The notes: generated by a model from the sequence alone, not told the origin. DNA of 64,000 nucleotides from Allobosea caraganae (GCF_003351345.1 NZ_QQTO01000033.1:62001-126000), one strand, 5' to 3'. Shown: positions 1 to 9,130, counted from the stretch's first letter. Translations and numbers: made by a program.

Positions 1-1
1 G

Positions 2-457
2 AAGGGCTGGCCGCGCGTCGCCAGCGTCCAGAACGCCTATAACCTGCTCAACCGGACCTATGAGGTCGGACTCGCCGAATTCTGCGAGCGCGAGCAGGTC
101 GGGCTCATGGCCTATTCGCCGCTCGGGCAGGGCTATCTCACCGGCAAGTACCAGCGCGGCGCCCGGCCGCCCGGCGCCCGCGTCACGCTGTTCTCGCGCG
201 GCAACCGCTATGAGAAGCCGGGGACTGAGGCTGCCATCGACGCCTATCTCGCCATCGCCCGCGATTTCGGCCTCGACCCGGCGCAACTCGCCATCGCCTA
301 TGTCACCAGCCGCCCCTTCGTGACGGCCAACATCATCGGCGCGACCAGCATCGAACAGCTCAAGGCCGATCTCGCCTCGGTCGACGTGGTCATCACGCCG
401 GAGATCGAGGCGCGGATCGACGCCGTCCACCAGCTCCATGGCAGTCCGGCGCCGTAA
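2..457 (+). CDS. Aldo/keto reductase, C-terminal part (5' end outside window)
   Basis: The frame is open from the first bases and ends in a stop at 455-457. The visible 151 residues read KGWPRVASVQNAYNLLNR, then a segment with MAYSPLGQGYLTGKY and a C-terminal IIGATSIEQL. These are the usual distal motifs of NADPH-dependent aldo/keto reductases of the Tas/YghZ type: the MAYSPLGQG strand and the GA(T/S) cofactor loop. The catalytic Tyr/Lys lie in the missing N-terminal half. Family assignment is firm; the substrate cannot be inferred. It converges on the citrate synthase gene at 620-1699. Confidence 0.88.
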   Translation, partial: KGWPRVASVQNAYNLLNRTYEVGLAEFCEREQVGLMAYSPLGQGYLTGKYQRGARPPGARVTLFSRGNRYEKPGTEAAIDAYLAIARDFGLDPAQLAIAYVTSRPFVTANIIGATSIEQLKADLASVDVVITPEIEARIDAVHQLHGSPAP

Positions 458-598
458 GAGCCCGTTTGATACTTCTACTGGCGCGGCCGTCTGGCGCGAT
501 CGTCTGCGCTTCCGGTGCTCACGTACAAACGTACGCTCCGCTCCGGTTCTCGACGATCGCGCCAGCCGACTCACGCCAGCGAAGTCTCAAATGGGCTC
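458..598. repeat. Long imperfect palindrome between convergent genes
   Basis: GAGCCCGTTTGA at 458-469 pairs with TCAAATGGGCTC at 587-598 with one mismatch. Inside it, a perfect 14-nt arm, CTGGCGCGATCGTC at 491-504, pairs with GACGATCGCGCCAG at 552-565. The structure starts directly after the stop of the aldo/keto reductase gene and lies between two converging genes. It may act as a two-way transcription barrier or be a mobile palindromic repeat. It has no T-tract typical of an intrinsic terminator. Confidence 0.6.
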
Positions 599-619
599 CA
601 AGCTCTTGTTGCCGGTGGT

Positions 620-1699
620 TCAGGCCGCCTGCTGCGGCGTCGGGCCGACATAGCGCGATTGCGGCCGGATCAGCCGGCCGCCGGCGATCTGCTCCTGCGC
701 ATGGGCGAGCCAGCCGATGGTGCGGCCCATGGCGAAGACGCAGGTGAAGCTGTCGGCCGGGAAGGCGAGGGCCTCCAGCAGCAGCGCCGTGTAGAACTCG
801 ACATTGGTCTGCAGGGCGCGGTTCGGCTTGCGCTCGCGCAGGATGGCAAGCGCCGCCTGCTCCACCGCCTCGGCATAGGCGAGCCGGCCTGAAGTCGCGT
901 CGAGCTTGCGGATCGCGCGCTTCAGCGCGTCGGCGCGCGGGTCGCGCACCCGGTAGATGCGGTGGCCGAAGCCCATCAGCCGGTCGCCGCGCTGCAGGGC
1001 CGCCTCCAGCCAGGCGCGGGCATTGCCGGCCTCGCCGATCTCGTCGAGCATCTCGATCACCGGCCCCGGCGCGCCGCCATGCAGCGGCCCCTTCAGAGCG
1101 CTCAAGCCGGCCAGCACGGCCGAGGCGAGGCCGGCGCGCGTCGAGGCGACGACGCGGGCGGCGAAGGTCGAGGCGTTGAGCCCATGGTCGCAGACCGTGA
1201 CGAGATAGGCGTCGAGCGCCGCCGCCTGCGCCGGGCTCGGGGCCTCGCCGCGCATCATCCGCAGGATATCGGCCGAATGCGGCAGTGTCGCATCGGGCGC
1301 GACCGGCGCGAGCCCTTGCTGCGCCCTGACGACCGCGGGCGTGAACACGGCCGGCGCCGCCAGCAGCCGCAGCGCTGTGGCGACATCGTCGCCATCGGCC
1401 AGCCGCGCCGTCAGCGCGCGCACCGCCTCGACCGGCGTCCGGTTCTTCAGGGTCTCATCGAGACCCGCGACCTCCGCGAAGACCTCGACCCGGCTGCGGC
1501 CGAGCGCCGCCTCGAAATCCGCGCCGGAGGGCAGATAATCGAAGAAACCATGCAGCATCAGCTCTGCTGCTTCGGCAAAGCTGGTGTGCCCGGCGAGTTC
1601 GTCGAGCAGGTGCCCGCGTATGACCAGGCGGCCAGCCGCGCCATCGACCTCCGACAAGATCGTCTCCGCTGCGACGACGTTTTCAAGCCCATCCGACAT
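620..1699 (-). CDS. Citrate synthase family protein (citrate/2-methylcitrate synthase-like)
   Basis: This 359-residue protein covers the citrate synthase fold. Family motifs are visible: DHGLNAS (H172), GPLHGGA (H207), MGFGHRIYRVRDPRA (H246) and a C-terminal R-rich RLIRPQSRYVG. The catalytic aspartate of classic enzymes (NVDFY motif) is replaced by glutamate, NVEFY with E301. The protein is shorter than GltA (about 430 aa) and lacks its N-terminal regulatory region. It is transcribed divergently from a second citrate-synthase-like gene carrying an HTH domain, so the two probably form a functional pair. It may condense acetyl-CoA with oxaloacetate or another 2-oxoacid; the real substrate is unknown. 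Confidence 0.85.
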   Translation of the reverse strand: MSDGLENVVAAETILSEVDGAAGRLVIRGHLLDELAGHTSFAEAAELMLHGFFDYLPSGADFEAALGRSRVEVFAEVAGLDETLKNRTPVEAVRALTARLADGDDVATALRLLAAPAVFTPAVVRAQQGLAPVAPDATLPHSADILRMMRGEAPSPAQAAALDAYLVTVCDHGLNASTFAARVVASTRAGLASAVLAGLSALKGPLHGGAPGPVIEMLDEIGEAGNARAWLEAALQRGDRLMGFGHRIYRVRDPRADALKRAIRKLDATSGRLAYAEAVEQAALAILRERKPNRALQTNVEFYTALLLEALAFPADSFTCVFAMGRTIGWLAHAQEQIAGGRLIRPQSRYVGPTPQQAA

Positions 1700-1711
1700 C
1701 GGACTCTCCTT

Positions 1712-1761
1712 TCAAGAACCGTCTTGAGGATTGGGATTGAGCTAGGTAGAATCAATCTTGA
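1712..1761. promoter_or_regulatory. Candidate operator between divergent citrate-synthase-like genes
   Basis: The 98-bp divergent gap holds an inverted pair TCAAGA-ACCG-TCTTGA at 1712-1727, a second TCTTGA half-site at 1756-1761, and GATTGA/TCAATC arms at 1735-1757. The gene on the plus strand encodes an N-terminal HTH, so autoregulation through these sites is plausible. This is inference from symmetry and position only. Confidence 0.4.
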
Positions 1762-1797
1762 ACGAAAAAATCAACATATGCGGATGAGCGATAGCAG

Positions 1798-2940
1798 GTG
1801 AGCGACTGGCTGACGGCGCAGGAGGTGATGAAGCGGCTCTCGCTGAAGCCGCAGACGCTCTACGCCTATGTCAGCCGCGGGCGCATCGAGGCGAAGGGCG
1901 ATGCGGGCGACCCGCGCCGCAGCCTCTACCGCGCCGCCGACGTCGCAAGGCTCGAATATCGCAAGACGCGCGGCCGGCGGAACGCCGCGATCGCCGAGGA
2001 CGCCATCGCCTGGGGCGAGCCGGTGCTGGCCTCCAGCATCACCACGGTCGCGCAGGGGCGGCTCTGGTATCGCGGCCAGGACGCGGAGATTCTGGCGCGG
2101 ACGGCTCGGCTCGAGGACGTCGCCCGCCTGCTCTGGGCCTGCGGCGATGCCCGCTTCCCGACCCAGTTCAACATCGTCGGCGAGGGCACTGGCAGCCAGC
2201 GCATGTTCGCGATGATCGCCGCCCGTGCCGCCAGCGACCCGGTCATTGGCAGCCGGGCGCCCAAGGCCTTGTATTTCGAGGCCGCGGCCGTGCTCGACGC
2301 CTTGGTCGATGCCGTCGCCGGCCGGCCGGGCGAGGGCCCCATCCACGAGCGCATCGCTCGCGCCTGGGGCTGCGAGGCCGGCGTCGACCTCATCCGCCGG
2401 GCGCTGGTTCTGCTCGCCGATCACGAGCTGAACGCGTCGACCTTCGCGGTGCGGGTCACGGCCTCGACGCGCGCATCGCTGGCGGCCTGCGTCCTCGCCG
2501 GCCTCTCGGCGCTATCGGGGCCGCTGCATGGCGGCATGTCGACGCGCGTGCGCGCCTTCGTCAGCGATACCAGGCGCGACGGCATCGAGGCCGCAATCAA
2601 CGCGAGGCTTGAACTCGGCGCGTCGGTGCCCGGCTTCGGCCATCCGCTCTACCCGGAAGGCGATCCCAGGGCGCGCGCCTTGCTCGACGCCTTTGCGCTG
2701 CCGCCCGAATATGCCGGGATTCAGCGGGCGACGGAGGCGATGACCGGCGAGTTGCCCAATATCGACTTCGCGCTGACGGCCCTGGCCCAGGCGCTGCATC
2801 TGCCGCAGGACGCGCCGTTTCAGATCTTCGCCGCCGCGCGCTGCACCGGCTGGATCGCTCACGCCATCGAGCAGTATCAGAGCGGACGGCTGATCCGCCC
2901 GCGGGCGCGCTATGTCGGCGAGCTGCCCAATCCGGGCTGA
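1798..2940 (+). CDS. Citrate synthase-like protein with N-terminal helix-turn-helix domain
   Basis: The GTG-started, 380-residue protein begins with a compact MerR/excisionase-like HTH (about residues 1-60: LTAQEVMKRLSLKPQTLYAYVSRG, then a basic RKTRGRR linker). A citrate synthase domain follows. Catalytic positions are intact: H209 (DHELNAS), H244 (GPLHGG), H282 (GFGHPLYPEGDPRA) and D323 (PNIDFAL). It therefore looks like either a DNA-binding enzyme or an enzyme-derived metabolite sensor. It is divergent from the paralogue at 620-1699, in which the Asp is replaced by Glu. I know such HTH-citrate synthase proteins mainly from genome annotation; I cannot name a verified function. Confidence 0.85.
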   Translation: MSDWLTAQEVMKRLSLKPQTLYAYVSRGRIEAKGDAGDPRRSLYRAADVARLEYRKTRGRRNAAIAEDAIAWGEPVLASSITTVAQGRLWYRGQDAEILARTARLEDVARLLWACGDARFPTQFNIVGEGTGSQRMFAMIAARAASDPVIGSRAPKALYFEAAAVLDALVDAVAGRPGEGPIHERIARAWGCEAGVDLIRRALVLLADHELNASTFAVRVTASTRASLAACVLAGLSALSGPLHGGMSTRVRAFVSDTRRDGIEAAINARLELGASVPGFGHPLYPEGDPRARALLDAFALPPEYAGIQRATEAMTGELPNIDFALTALAQALHLPQDAPFQIFAAARCTGWIAHAIEQYQSGRLIRPRARYVGELPNPG

Positions 2941-2980
2941 ACCGGCCGAGGCCTTCAACGAGCGAACAAGAGGGATTGCG

Positions 2981-3364
2981 ATGGAGATCAACCTGCCGGA
3001 CGTGGTCGCGGAAGTCCGCGCCGTCTTCGAGCGCTATGAGCAGGCGCTCCAGGCCAACGACATCCCGGTCATGGAGGAGATCTTCTGGAACTCCGGCCAC
3101 ACGACCCGCTACGGCGTCGGAGAGAACCTGCGCGGCTGGCAGGCGATCTCGGAGTTCCGGCGCAGCGGCAAGCTCGGCCGTTTCAGTCGCACGCTGCTCA
3201 ACACGGTGATCACGACCTATGGCCGCGACTTCGCCACCGCCAACACCGAATACGAGCGCGATGGCGAGACGCTGTCCGGCCGCGAGACCAAGACCCTAGT
3301 GCGCACGCCCGACGGCTGGCGCATCGTCTCGGCTCACGCGAGCCTTTTGGGCGTGACCGTCTGA
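2981..3364 (+). CDS. HpxZ/AtzH-like small NTF2-fold protein
   Basis: The 127-residue protein starts at ATG 2981, 40 bp after the HTH-citrate synthase gene and on the same strand. The pattern VRAVFERYEQALQANDIPVM, then FWNSGHTTRYGVGENLRG, and the C-terminal GRETKTLVRTPDGWRIVSAH are typical of the oxalurate-catabolism protein HpxZ and the AtzH-like family (DUF3225, SnoaL/NTF2-like fold). HpxZ-like proteins often accompany amidases such as AtzF/HpxW, but none is encoded nearby. Its link to the citrate-synthase-like pair is unexplained. Confidence 0.75.
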   Translation: MEINLPDVVAEVRAVFERYEQALQANDIPVMEEIFWNSGHTTRYGVGENLRGWQAISEFRRSGKLGRFSRTLLNTVITTYGRDFATANTEYERDGETLSGRETKTLVRTPDGWRIVSAHASLLGVTV

Positions 3365-3406
3365 ACTGGAGCGGTTTCCGATCAGATGGAATCGCGTTGG
3401 CGCCCA

Positions 3407-3491
3407 CCGTCATTGCGAGCGCAGCGAAGCAATCCAGGGGGACCGGGCGAGCGAGACCCCCTGGATTGCTTCGCTGCGCTCGCAATGACGG
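3407..3491. repeat. Palindromic repeat family A, copy 1 (35-bp perfect arms)
   Basis: Arm 3407-3441 (CCGTCATTGCGAGCGCAGCG...) is the exact reverse complement of 3457-3491, around a 15-nt loop. Related copies lie at 24066-24151, 28078-28167 and 34630-34719. All four are intergenic. This is a REP/BIME-like short palindromic element. Confidence 0.85.
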
Positions 3492-3521
3492 CGAGGGGTT
3501 CGCCTCGACGTGGCTTCAAGC

Positions 3522-4298
3522 TCAGGCGCGGGCGACCCAGCCGAGCAGATTCAGCCAGAGCGTCCGAAACGCAGGCGCGTGCAGGAACTCGTTCGGCAGC
3601 CAATGCGGGCCGATATCGGTGGTCCAGGCGGCGCTGCGGCCCTTGCCGGCCGTGCCGCAGACCAGCAGCGGCTGGCCGCCCTCATCCGCCGGCAGGCTGA
3701 GCAGCACATCCGCATCGGGCTTGGCCACGACCTCGTTGATGCCGAGGATATAGGGCAGGGTCGGCGTGACGCCGGCCATGACGGGGTGCGCCGCAGCCTT
3801 CGCCGCCGCGACCGGCTCGATGCCCTCGGGCATCTCGATGCGGTCGTCATAGGGCTGCATCGTCACCGGCAGCACGGCCTCGACCGGGGTCTTGTGATAG
3901 CGCGCCGCGCCGTTGATGCCCTGGAAGCTGTAATAGCCGCCGACCATGATCAGGCCGCCGCCGCCGAGCACGTAGTCGCGGATCGCCTTCAGCCGGTTGG
4001 GGAAGCGCTTCGACTGAATCCAGACCGCCGGCGGCAGCAGCAGGGTGTTGGCGCCGATGTCGCTGAGGATGATCGCATCGTATTGCGCGAGTTCCTCGAC
4101 AGTCGCTGGAAAGCTCTCGGCCGCCTCGTGGCAGAGCATGTAGGTGAAGTCGAAGCCGGGATCGGCCAGCACCTTGAGGAAGTCGTCGGCGCCGCGGTGA
4201 TGCGTCACCGAGGGAAACTGGTCCCAGCCCTTGATATGGGTCGCGGTCGAGGTCCAGCTTTCGCCGGCGAGCAGGATCTTCTTGGCCATGTCGCTCAT
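3522..4298 (-). CDS. GATase1-like protein (putative glutamine amidotransferase fold)
   Basis: The 258-residue soluble protein begins MSDMAKKILLAGESWTS. It contains DAIILSDIGANTLLLP, GGGGLIMVGGYYSFQG and a C-terminal GRSAAWTTDIGPHWLP. The order matches the GATase1-like/DUF1355 family (ThuA-like Rossmann fold), which usually lacks a clear catalytic Cys-His-Glu triad. I see no Cys in a nucleophile-elbow context, so glutaminase activity is doubtful. It lies 63 bp upstream of the solute-binding protein gene on the same strand and may belong to that importer operon. The function is unknown. Confidence 0.7.
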   Translation of the reverse strand: MSDMAKKILLAGESWTSTATHIKGWDQFPSVTHHRGADDFLKVLADPGFDFTYMLCHEAAESFPATVEELAQYDAIILSDIGANTLLLPPAVWIQSKRFPNRLKAIRDYVLGGGGLIMVGGYYSFQGINGAARYHKTPVEAVLPVTMQPYDDRIEMPEGIEPVAAAKAAAHPVMAGVTPTLPYILGINEVVAKPDADVLLSLPADEGGQPLLVCGTAGKGRSAAWTTDIGPHWLPNEFLHAPAFRTLWLNLLGWVARA

Positions 4299-4361
4299 GT
4301 CTCAAGTTGAAATGCGCCGCCGGCCGACGGGCCGGCGGCGAAAAGCGGGGCTCGCCCGGGC

Positions 4362-5873
4362 TCAGGCGAACTTGGCGAATTGCAGGCGGAAGGCGCCGTC
4401 GGGATACTGCACCCAGTCGAGCGTCTTTGCGGAAGCCTGCAAGGTCGCGGGGAAGGCGAGGAAGAGCATCGGCGCATCCTGCGCGATCGCGGCCTCGGCC
4501 TCGCGGTAGAGCTTGGCGCGCTCCGCCTCGACCGGGGCCGAGCGGGCCTTCTCCAAGAGGTCGGTGACCTTGTCGCTCTGGTATCCGGCGAAGTTATTGG
4601 GGCCGGTCTTGGTGAAGTAGTTGTACATGTTGCCGTCCGGATCGGTGCGGCCCGACCAGGGCGACATGCAGAGGTCAAAGTCCTTCTGCCGGAGCACGGT
4701 GATCAGGCTGGTCGCGTCGATCTGCTTGACCTCGACCTTGAAGCCGGCCTGGTTGGCCTGCGCCTGCAGGATCTCGGCGGTGCGCACCTGCGCCGGCGAG
4801 TTGGTCACGGTGATCGAGACCGGCACCGCGCTGGTGATGCCTGCATCCGCAAGCAGCTTCTTGGCTGCGTCGGCGCTCGGCTTGTAGGGCGCGAACTTGG
4901 GATCGTAGGCCCAGCCGATCGAGGGCGGGATCGCGCCATAGGCGACGCTGCCCGTGCCGAAATAGACCGCGCGCAGCACGGTCTGCGGGTCGATCGCCGT
5001 GACGAAGGCGCGTCTCACTGCCGGATTGTCGAAGGGCGCCTTGGTGCAGTTGAACGAGAAGGCGTTGAAGCCGATGCCGGGCGACTGCTTCAGCGTCACG
5101 TTCGCCTCGCGCGACAACGCCGCGACGGTCTGCGCCGGAACCGCATCGACGAGCTGCACCGTGCTGGAGCGCAGGTTTGCCAGGCGCACGGTCTCGTCGG
5201 CGATCGGGCGGAAGACGATGCGCTCGATCGGCGCCTTGCCGCGCCAGTAGCCGTCGAAGCGCTCCAGCACCAGCTCGGAGTTCTTGGTCCAGGACACGAC
5301 CTTGTAGGGGCCGGCGCCGACCGCCTTGGTCGCGAAATCGGCGCCGAGCGCCTTCACCGCCGTCGGCGAGACCATCATGCCGGCGCGGATGGCGATGACC
5401 TGCAGGAACGGCGCATAGGGCGTCTTCAGCTTGATGGTGAAGGTGGTCGGGCCGGTGACCTCGACGCTGTCGACCGGCGCGAGCTCGCTGCGGCGCGGCG
5501 AGCCCAGGGCAGGGTCCATCATCCGGTCGAAATTGGCCTTCACGGCGGCGGCGTCGAGCGCCGTGCCGTCATGGAAGGTCAGGTTCGGCTTCAGCGTGAA
5601 GCGGTAGGTCAGCGGGTCCGGGTTTTCGACGCTGGCGAGGCCGGGCTCGATCTTCATCTCCGGCGTCACGCTCACCAGCGGCTCGTGGATGTTGAACTGC
5701 ACGGAGAGCTCGAAGAACGAGGCCATCATGGCGGGGTCGAGCGTCACCGGGTCGGAGACGACGCCGACGGTCAGCGTGCGGGCGGCCTGAGCCCAGCTCA
5801 GGCTGGATGAGAGCGCGACCGGCGTCGCGGCGAGAGAGGCGATGAGGCTGCGGCGGGAAAGTCCGTTTGGCAT
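4362..5873 (-). CDS. ABC transporter solute-binding protein, family 5 (dipeptide/oligopeptide/glycoside type)
   Basis: The 503-residue periplasmic protein starts with a twin-arginine-like signal (SRRSLIASLAATPVALSSS, cleavage near AQA). The SBP_bac_5 pattern follows: RTLTVGVVSDPVTLDP, NIHEPLV, GPYKVVSWTKNSELVLERFDGYWRG. It is the binding component of the importer whose permeases lie directly upstream at 5919-7729. Family 5 proteins bind peptides, but also nickel, oligosaccharides or nucleoside-like ligands. The divergent kinase operon suggests a sugar-containing ligand here; that is inference. Confidence 0.9.
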   Translation of the reverse strand: MPNGLSRRSLIASLAATPVALSSSLSWAQAARTLTVGVVSDPVTLDPAMMASFFELSVQFNIHEPLVSVTPEMKIEPGLASVENPDPLTYRFTLKPNLTFHDGTALDAAAVKANFDRMMDPALGSPRRSELAPVDSVEVTGPTTFTIKLKTPYAPFLQVIAIRAGMMVSPTAVKALGADFATKAVGAGPYKVVSWTKNSELVLERFDGYWRGKAPIERIVFRPIADETVRLANLRSSTVQLVDAVPAQTVAALSREANVTLKQSPGIGFNAFSFNCTKAPFDNPAVRRAFVTAIDPQTVLRAVYFGTGSVAYGAIPPSIGWAYDPKFAPYKPSADAAKKLLADAGITSAVPVSITVTNSPAQVRTAEILQAQANQAGFKVEVKQIDATSLITVLRQKDFDLCMSPWSGRTDPDGNMYNYFTKTGPNNFAGYQSDKVTDLLEKARSAPVEAERAKLYREAEAAIAQDAPMLFLAFPATLQASAKTLDWVQYPDGAFRLQFAKFA

Positions 5874-5918
5874 GGCGATAGTCCCCTGTTGGTTTTGGTG
5901 TTGGCGATCGTTGGAACT

Positions 5919-6787
5919 TCAGCCCGGCGATGCGTCGCGCGGGTCGAGCCTGTCCCTCAGCCCGTCGCCCAGCAGGTTGAAGCCGAGCACGGTCAGGAAG
6001 ATGGCGAGGCCGGGAAAGCAGGCGAGCCACGGCGCTAGGTCGAGGAAGCCGATGGCGTTGCGCAGCATGTTGCCCCAGGTCGGCGTCGGCGGCTGCACGC
6101 CGAGGCCGAGGAAGGACAGGTAGGATTCGGTGATGATCGCCGCGGCGAAGAGCAGCGAGCCCTGCACGATCACGGGCGTCAGGATGTTGGGCAGGATGGT
6201 GCGGAACAGGATGCGCGGCGTGCCCGCGCCCAGCGCGCGGCTCGCTTCGACGAAATCGAGCCGCGCCACGACCATCGTCTGCGCCCGCGCGATCCGGGCG
6301 AAGACCGGCAGGTTGACCACCGCGATCGCGAGCACCGCATTGGTCAGGCTCGGGCCGAGCACGGCGGTGATCGCCAGCGCCAAGAGGATGCTCGGGAAGG
6401 CGAAGATCACGTCCATGACGCGCATGATCAGCGCATCGACCCATTTGCCGAAGAAGCCGGCGACGAGCCCGGCGACCGTGCCGAGGATGAAGGCGGCGAA
6501 GACGCTGAGCACCCCGACCAGGATCGAGGTGCGCGCGCCGTAGACGATGCGTGAGAACGTGTCGCGGCCGAGATCGTCGGTGCCGAAGAAATGCTCTCCG
6601 GAGGGGGGCGCCAGGATCGCGATGAAGTCGGGATTGTTCGGATCATGCGTCGCGAGCAGCGGCGCGGCCAGCGCCATCACGACTGCAAGCCCGACGAGCG
6701 CCACGCCGGCGGCCGAGCGCCGGTCGGCGAGGAGCTTCACCAGCATGCCGCGCGGCGCAGGCGGCAGTACCTGTGCCGGAACGTCGC

Positions 6788-6791
<4 letters not shown>
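5919..6791 (-). CDS. ABC transporter permease, DppC/OppC type
   Basis: The 290-residue inner-membrane protein has an N-terminal LLADRRSAAGVALVGLAVVMAL helix, the loop HDPNNPDFIAILAPPSGEHFFGTDDLGRD typical of DppC-type permeases, and an EAA-type cytoplasmic loop EASRALGAGTPRILF for ATPase docking. It overlaps the DppB-type gene by 4 bp (6788-6791), so the two are translationally coupled. The ATPase subunits that should contact the EAA loop are not encoded in this window. Confidence 0.92.
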
Positions 6792-7729
<938 letters not shown>

Positions 7730-7748
7730 GGTTCTCGGGGGTATGGCT

Positions 7749-7764
7749 ATTGAACCGGTTCAAT
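7749..7764. promoter_or_regulatory. Perfect 16-bp palindrome, LacI-family operator candidate
   Basis: ATTGAACCGGTTCAAT is a perfect palindrome with a central CG, the classic form of LacI/GalR-family operators. It lies in the gap between the divergent importer operon (start 7729) and the LacI-HTH::PfkB gene (start about 7877), so it can control both directions. Confidence 0.75.
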
Positions 7765-7876
7765 CGAGATGATACTTCCCGGTGACCATGCATCTGTCAA
7801 TGCTTAGCCCATGCAAGTATCGAGCCGCCCCATGCGTTGGGGACGGTTCGGCATGGCTTGGATGGGGGTGCGCGGC

Positions 7877-9130
7877 ATGAGCGGCGACTCCCCCGCGAAT
7901 GCGCAGCGCAACGCTACGATCGACGACGTGGCGCAGGCCGCCGGCGTCTCCAAGGGCACGGTCTCGAATGTGATCAACGGCCGCGTCACGGTCGCGCCGG
8001 AGACCCGCCGCAAGGTCGAGCAGGCGATTGCCGATCTCTCCTTCCGGCCGGCGGAATCGGCGCGCGCGCTGACCTCGCGCAAGCGCATGGATTTCGAGCC
8101 GAAGCTCGATGCGAGCGTGCCGCGGCTGACCGCGGTCGGCTATGTCAGCGTCGATTACTTCGCCTGCCTCGACCGGCTGCCCGAGCGCGAGGAGCGCCGG
8201 CTCTCGCGCGAGATCATCAAGTCGATCGGCGGGCCGGCGGCCAATGTCGCGGCGATCGCCGCCGGGCTCGGCGCGCCGCTGCAACTGGCGGTCTCGCTGA
8301 TCACGGTGATCGGCATGGACCAGGAGAGCGACTGGGCCGCGGCCGAGCTGGCCGACCGCCGCGTCGATCTGATCGTGCCGCGCGAACCGCGCCAGGGCCG
8401 GCTCGACCGCGCCATCGTGATGGTCGAGGCCGATGGTCGGCGCACGATCATCAACGAGCCTTCGAACCTCGCCGAGGTCGATGTCCGCCGCTTCATCGAG
8501 ACCAACGACCCGGCCGGCACCAGCTGGTGCCTGCATCTCGAAGGCTATCAGGTGCCGCGCCAGATCGGCCTGATGGCGGCGGCGCGGGCCAAGGGCTTCC
8601 GCACCAGCATGCAGGCGACGGGGCTGACGACGGAGTGGCTGGCGCGGCATGCCGGGGAGATGTTCGCCGCCTTCGACATCGTCGTGTTGCACCGGGAGAC
8701 CTTGGCGATGATCCCGGGTTGCCCGGCCGAGCCCGAGGCCGGGCTGAAGCACCTTGCCGCACGCGCCGCAAAGGCCGATGCCTGGCCGGAGATCGTCGCC
8801 GTCACGCTGGGCGCCGAGGGCGCGGCGACGCTGACCCGCGGCGGGCGCATCGACCACGTGCCGGCCATCCCCGTCCCGGTGATCGACAAGACCGGCGCGG
8901 GCGACGCCTTCGTCGGCGCCTTCCTGGCCGCCTGGCTGAACCAGCGCTCTGCGCGCGAGGCCGCGAGCCTCGCCTGCATCGCCGGCAGCCTCGCCGTCAC
9001 GTGCTTCGGAGCGCAGGAGTTGCGCCCTTTGGCCGATGATCTGACCGGCTGCCGCGAAAGCGCGGCCGAACTTGCAATCACACCTGAGACCAGCCGGAGT
9101 ACAGACCGTGTCGCAGTCGATCTATCGTGA
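7877..9130 (+). CDS. LacI-type HTH fused to a PfkB-family sugar kinase domain
   Basis: With the ATG at 7877 (preceded by GGGGG) the protein has 417 residues; an in-frame ATG at 7811 is an alternative. Residues about 13-70 are a canonical LacI HTH plus hinge (TIDDVAQAAGVSKGTVSNVING). Instead of the usual periplasmic-binding-like sensor, residues about 84-385 are a ribokinase/PfkB fold with the GGPAAN motif (118-123) and the anion-hole/catalytic DKTGAGDAF (337-345, base D343). Both signature motifs are intact, so kinase activity is likely. The protein may sense its own substrate or product and repress the adjacent palindrome. Its end overlaps the next gene by 23 bp. Confidence 0.9.
   Translation: MSGDSPANAQRNATIDDVAQAAGVSKGTVSNVINGRVTVAPETRRKVEQAIADLSFRPAESARALTSRKRMDFEPKLDASVPRLTAVGYVSVDYFACLDRLPEREERRLSREIIKSIGGPAANVAAIAAGLGAPLQLAVSLITVIGMDQESDWAAAELADRRVDLIVPREPRQGRLDRAIVMVEADGRRTIINEPSNLAEVDVRRFIETNDPAGTSWCLHLEGYQVPRQIGLMAAARAKGFRTSMQATGLTTEWLARHAGEMFAAFDIVVLHRETLAMIPGCPAEPEAGLKHLAARAAKADAWPEIVAVTLGAEGAATLTRGGRIDHVPAIPVPVIDKTGAGDAFVGAFLAAWLNQRSAREAASLACIAGSLAVTCFGAQELRPLADDLTGCRESAAELAITPETSRSTDRVAVDLS

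Noticed and set aside
3371..3397. GGAGCGGTTTCCGATCAGAT sequence after the HpxZ-like gene as a regulatory site
   Set aside because: It occurs downstream of a gene end with no symmetry and looks like another short Rhizobiales-type intergenic repeat; only one copy was noticed, so it is not listed as a feature.
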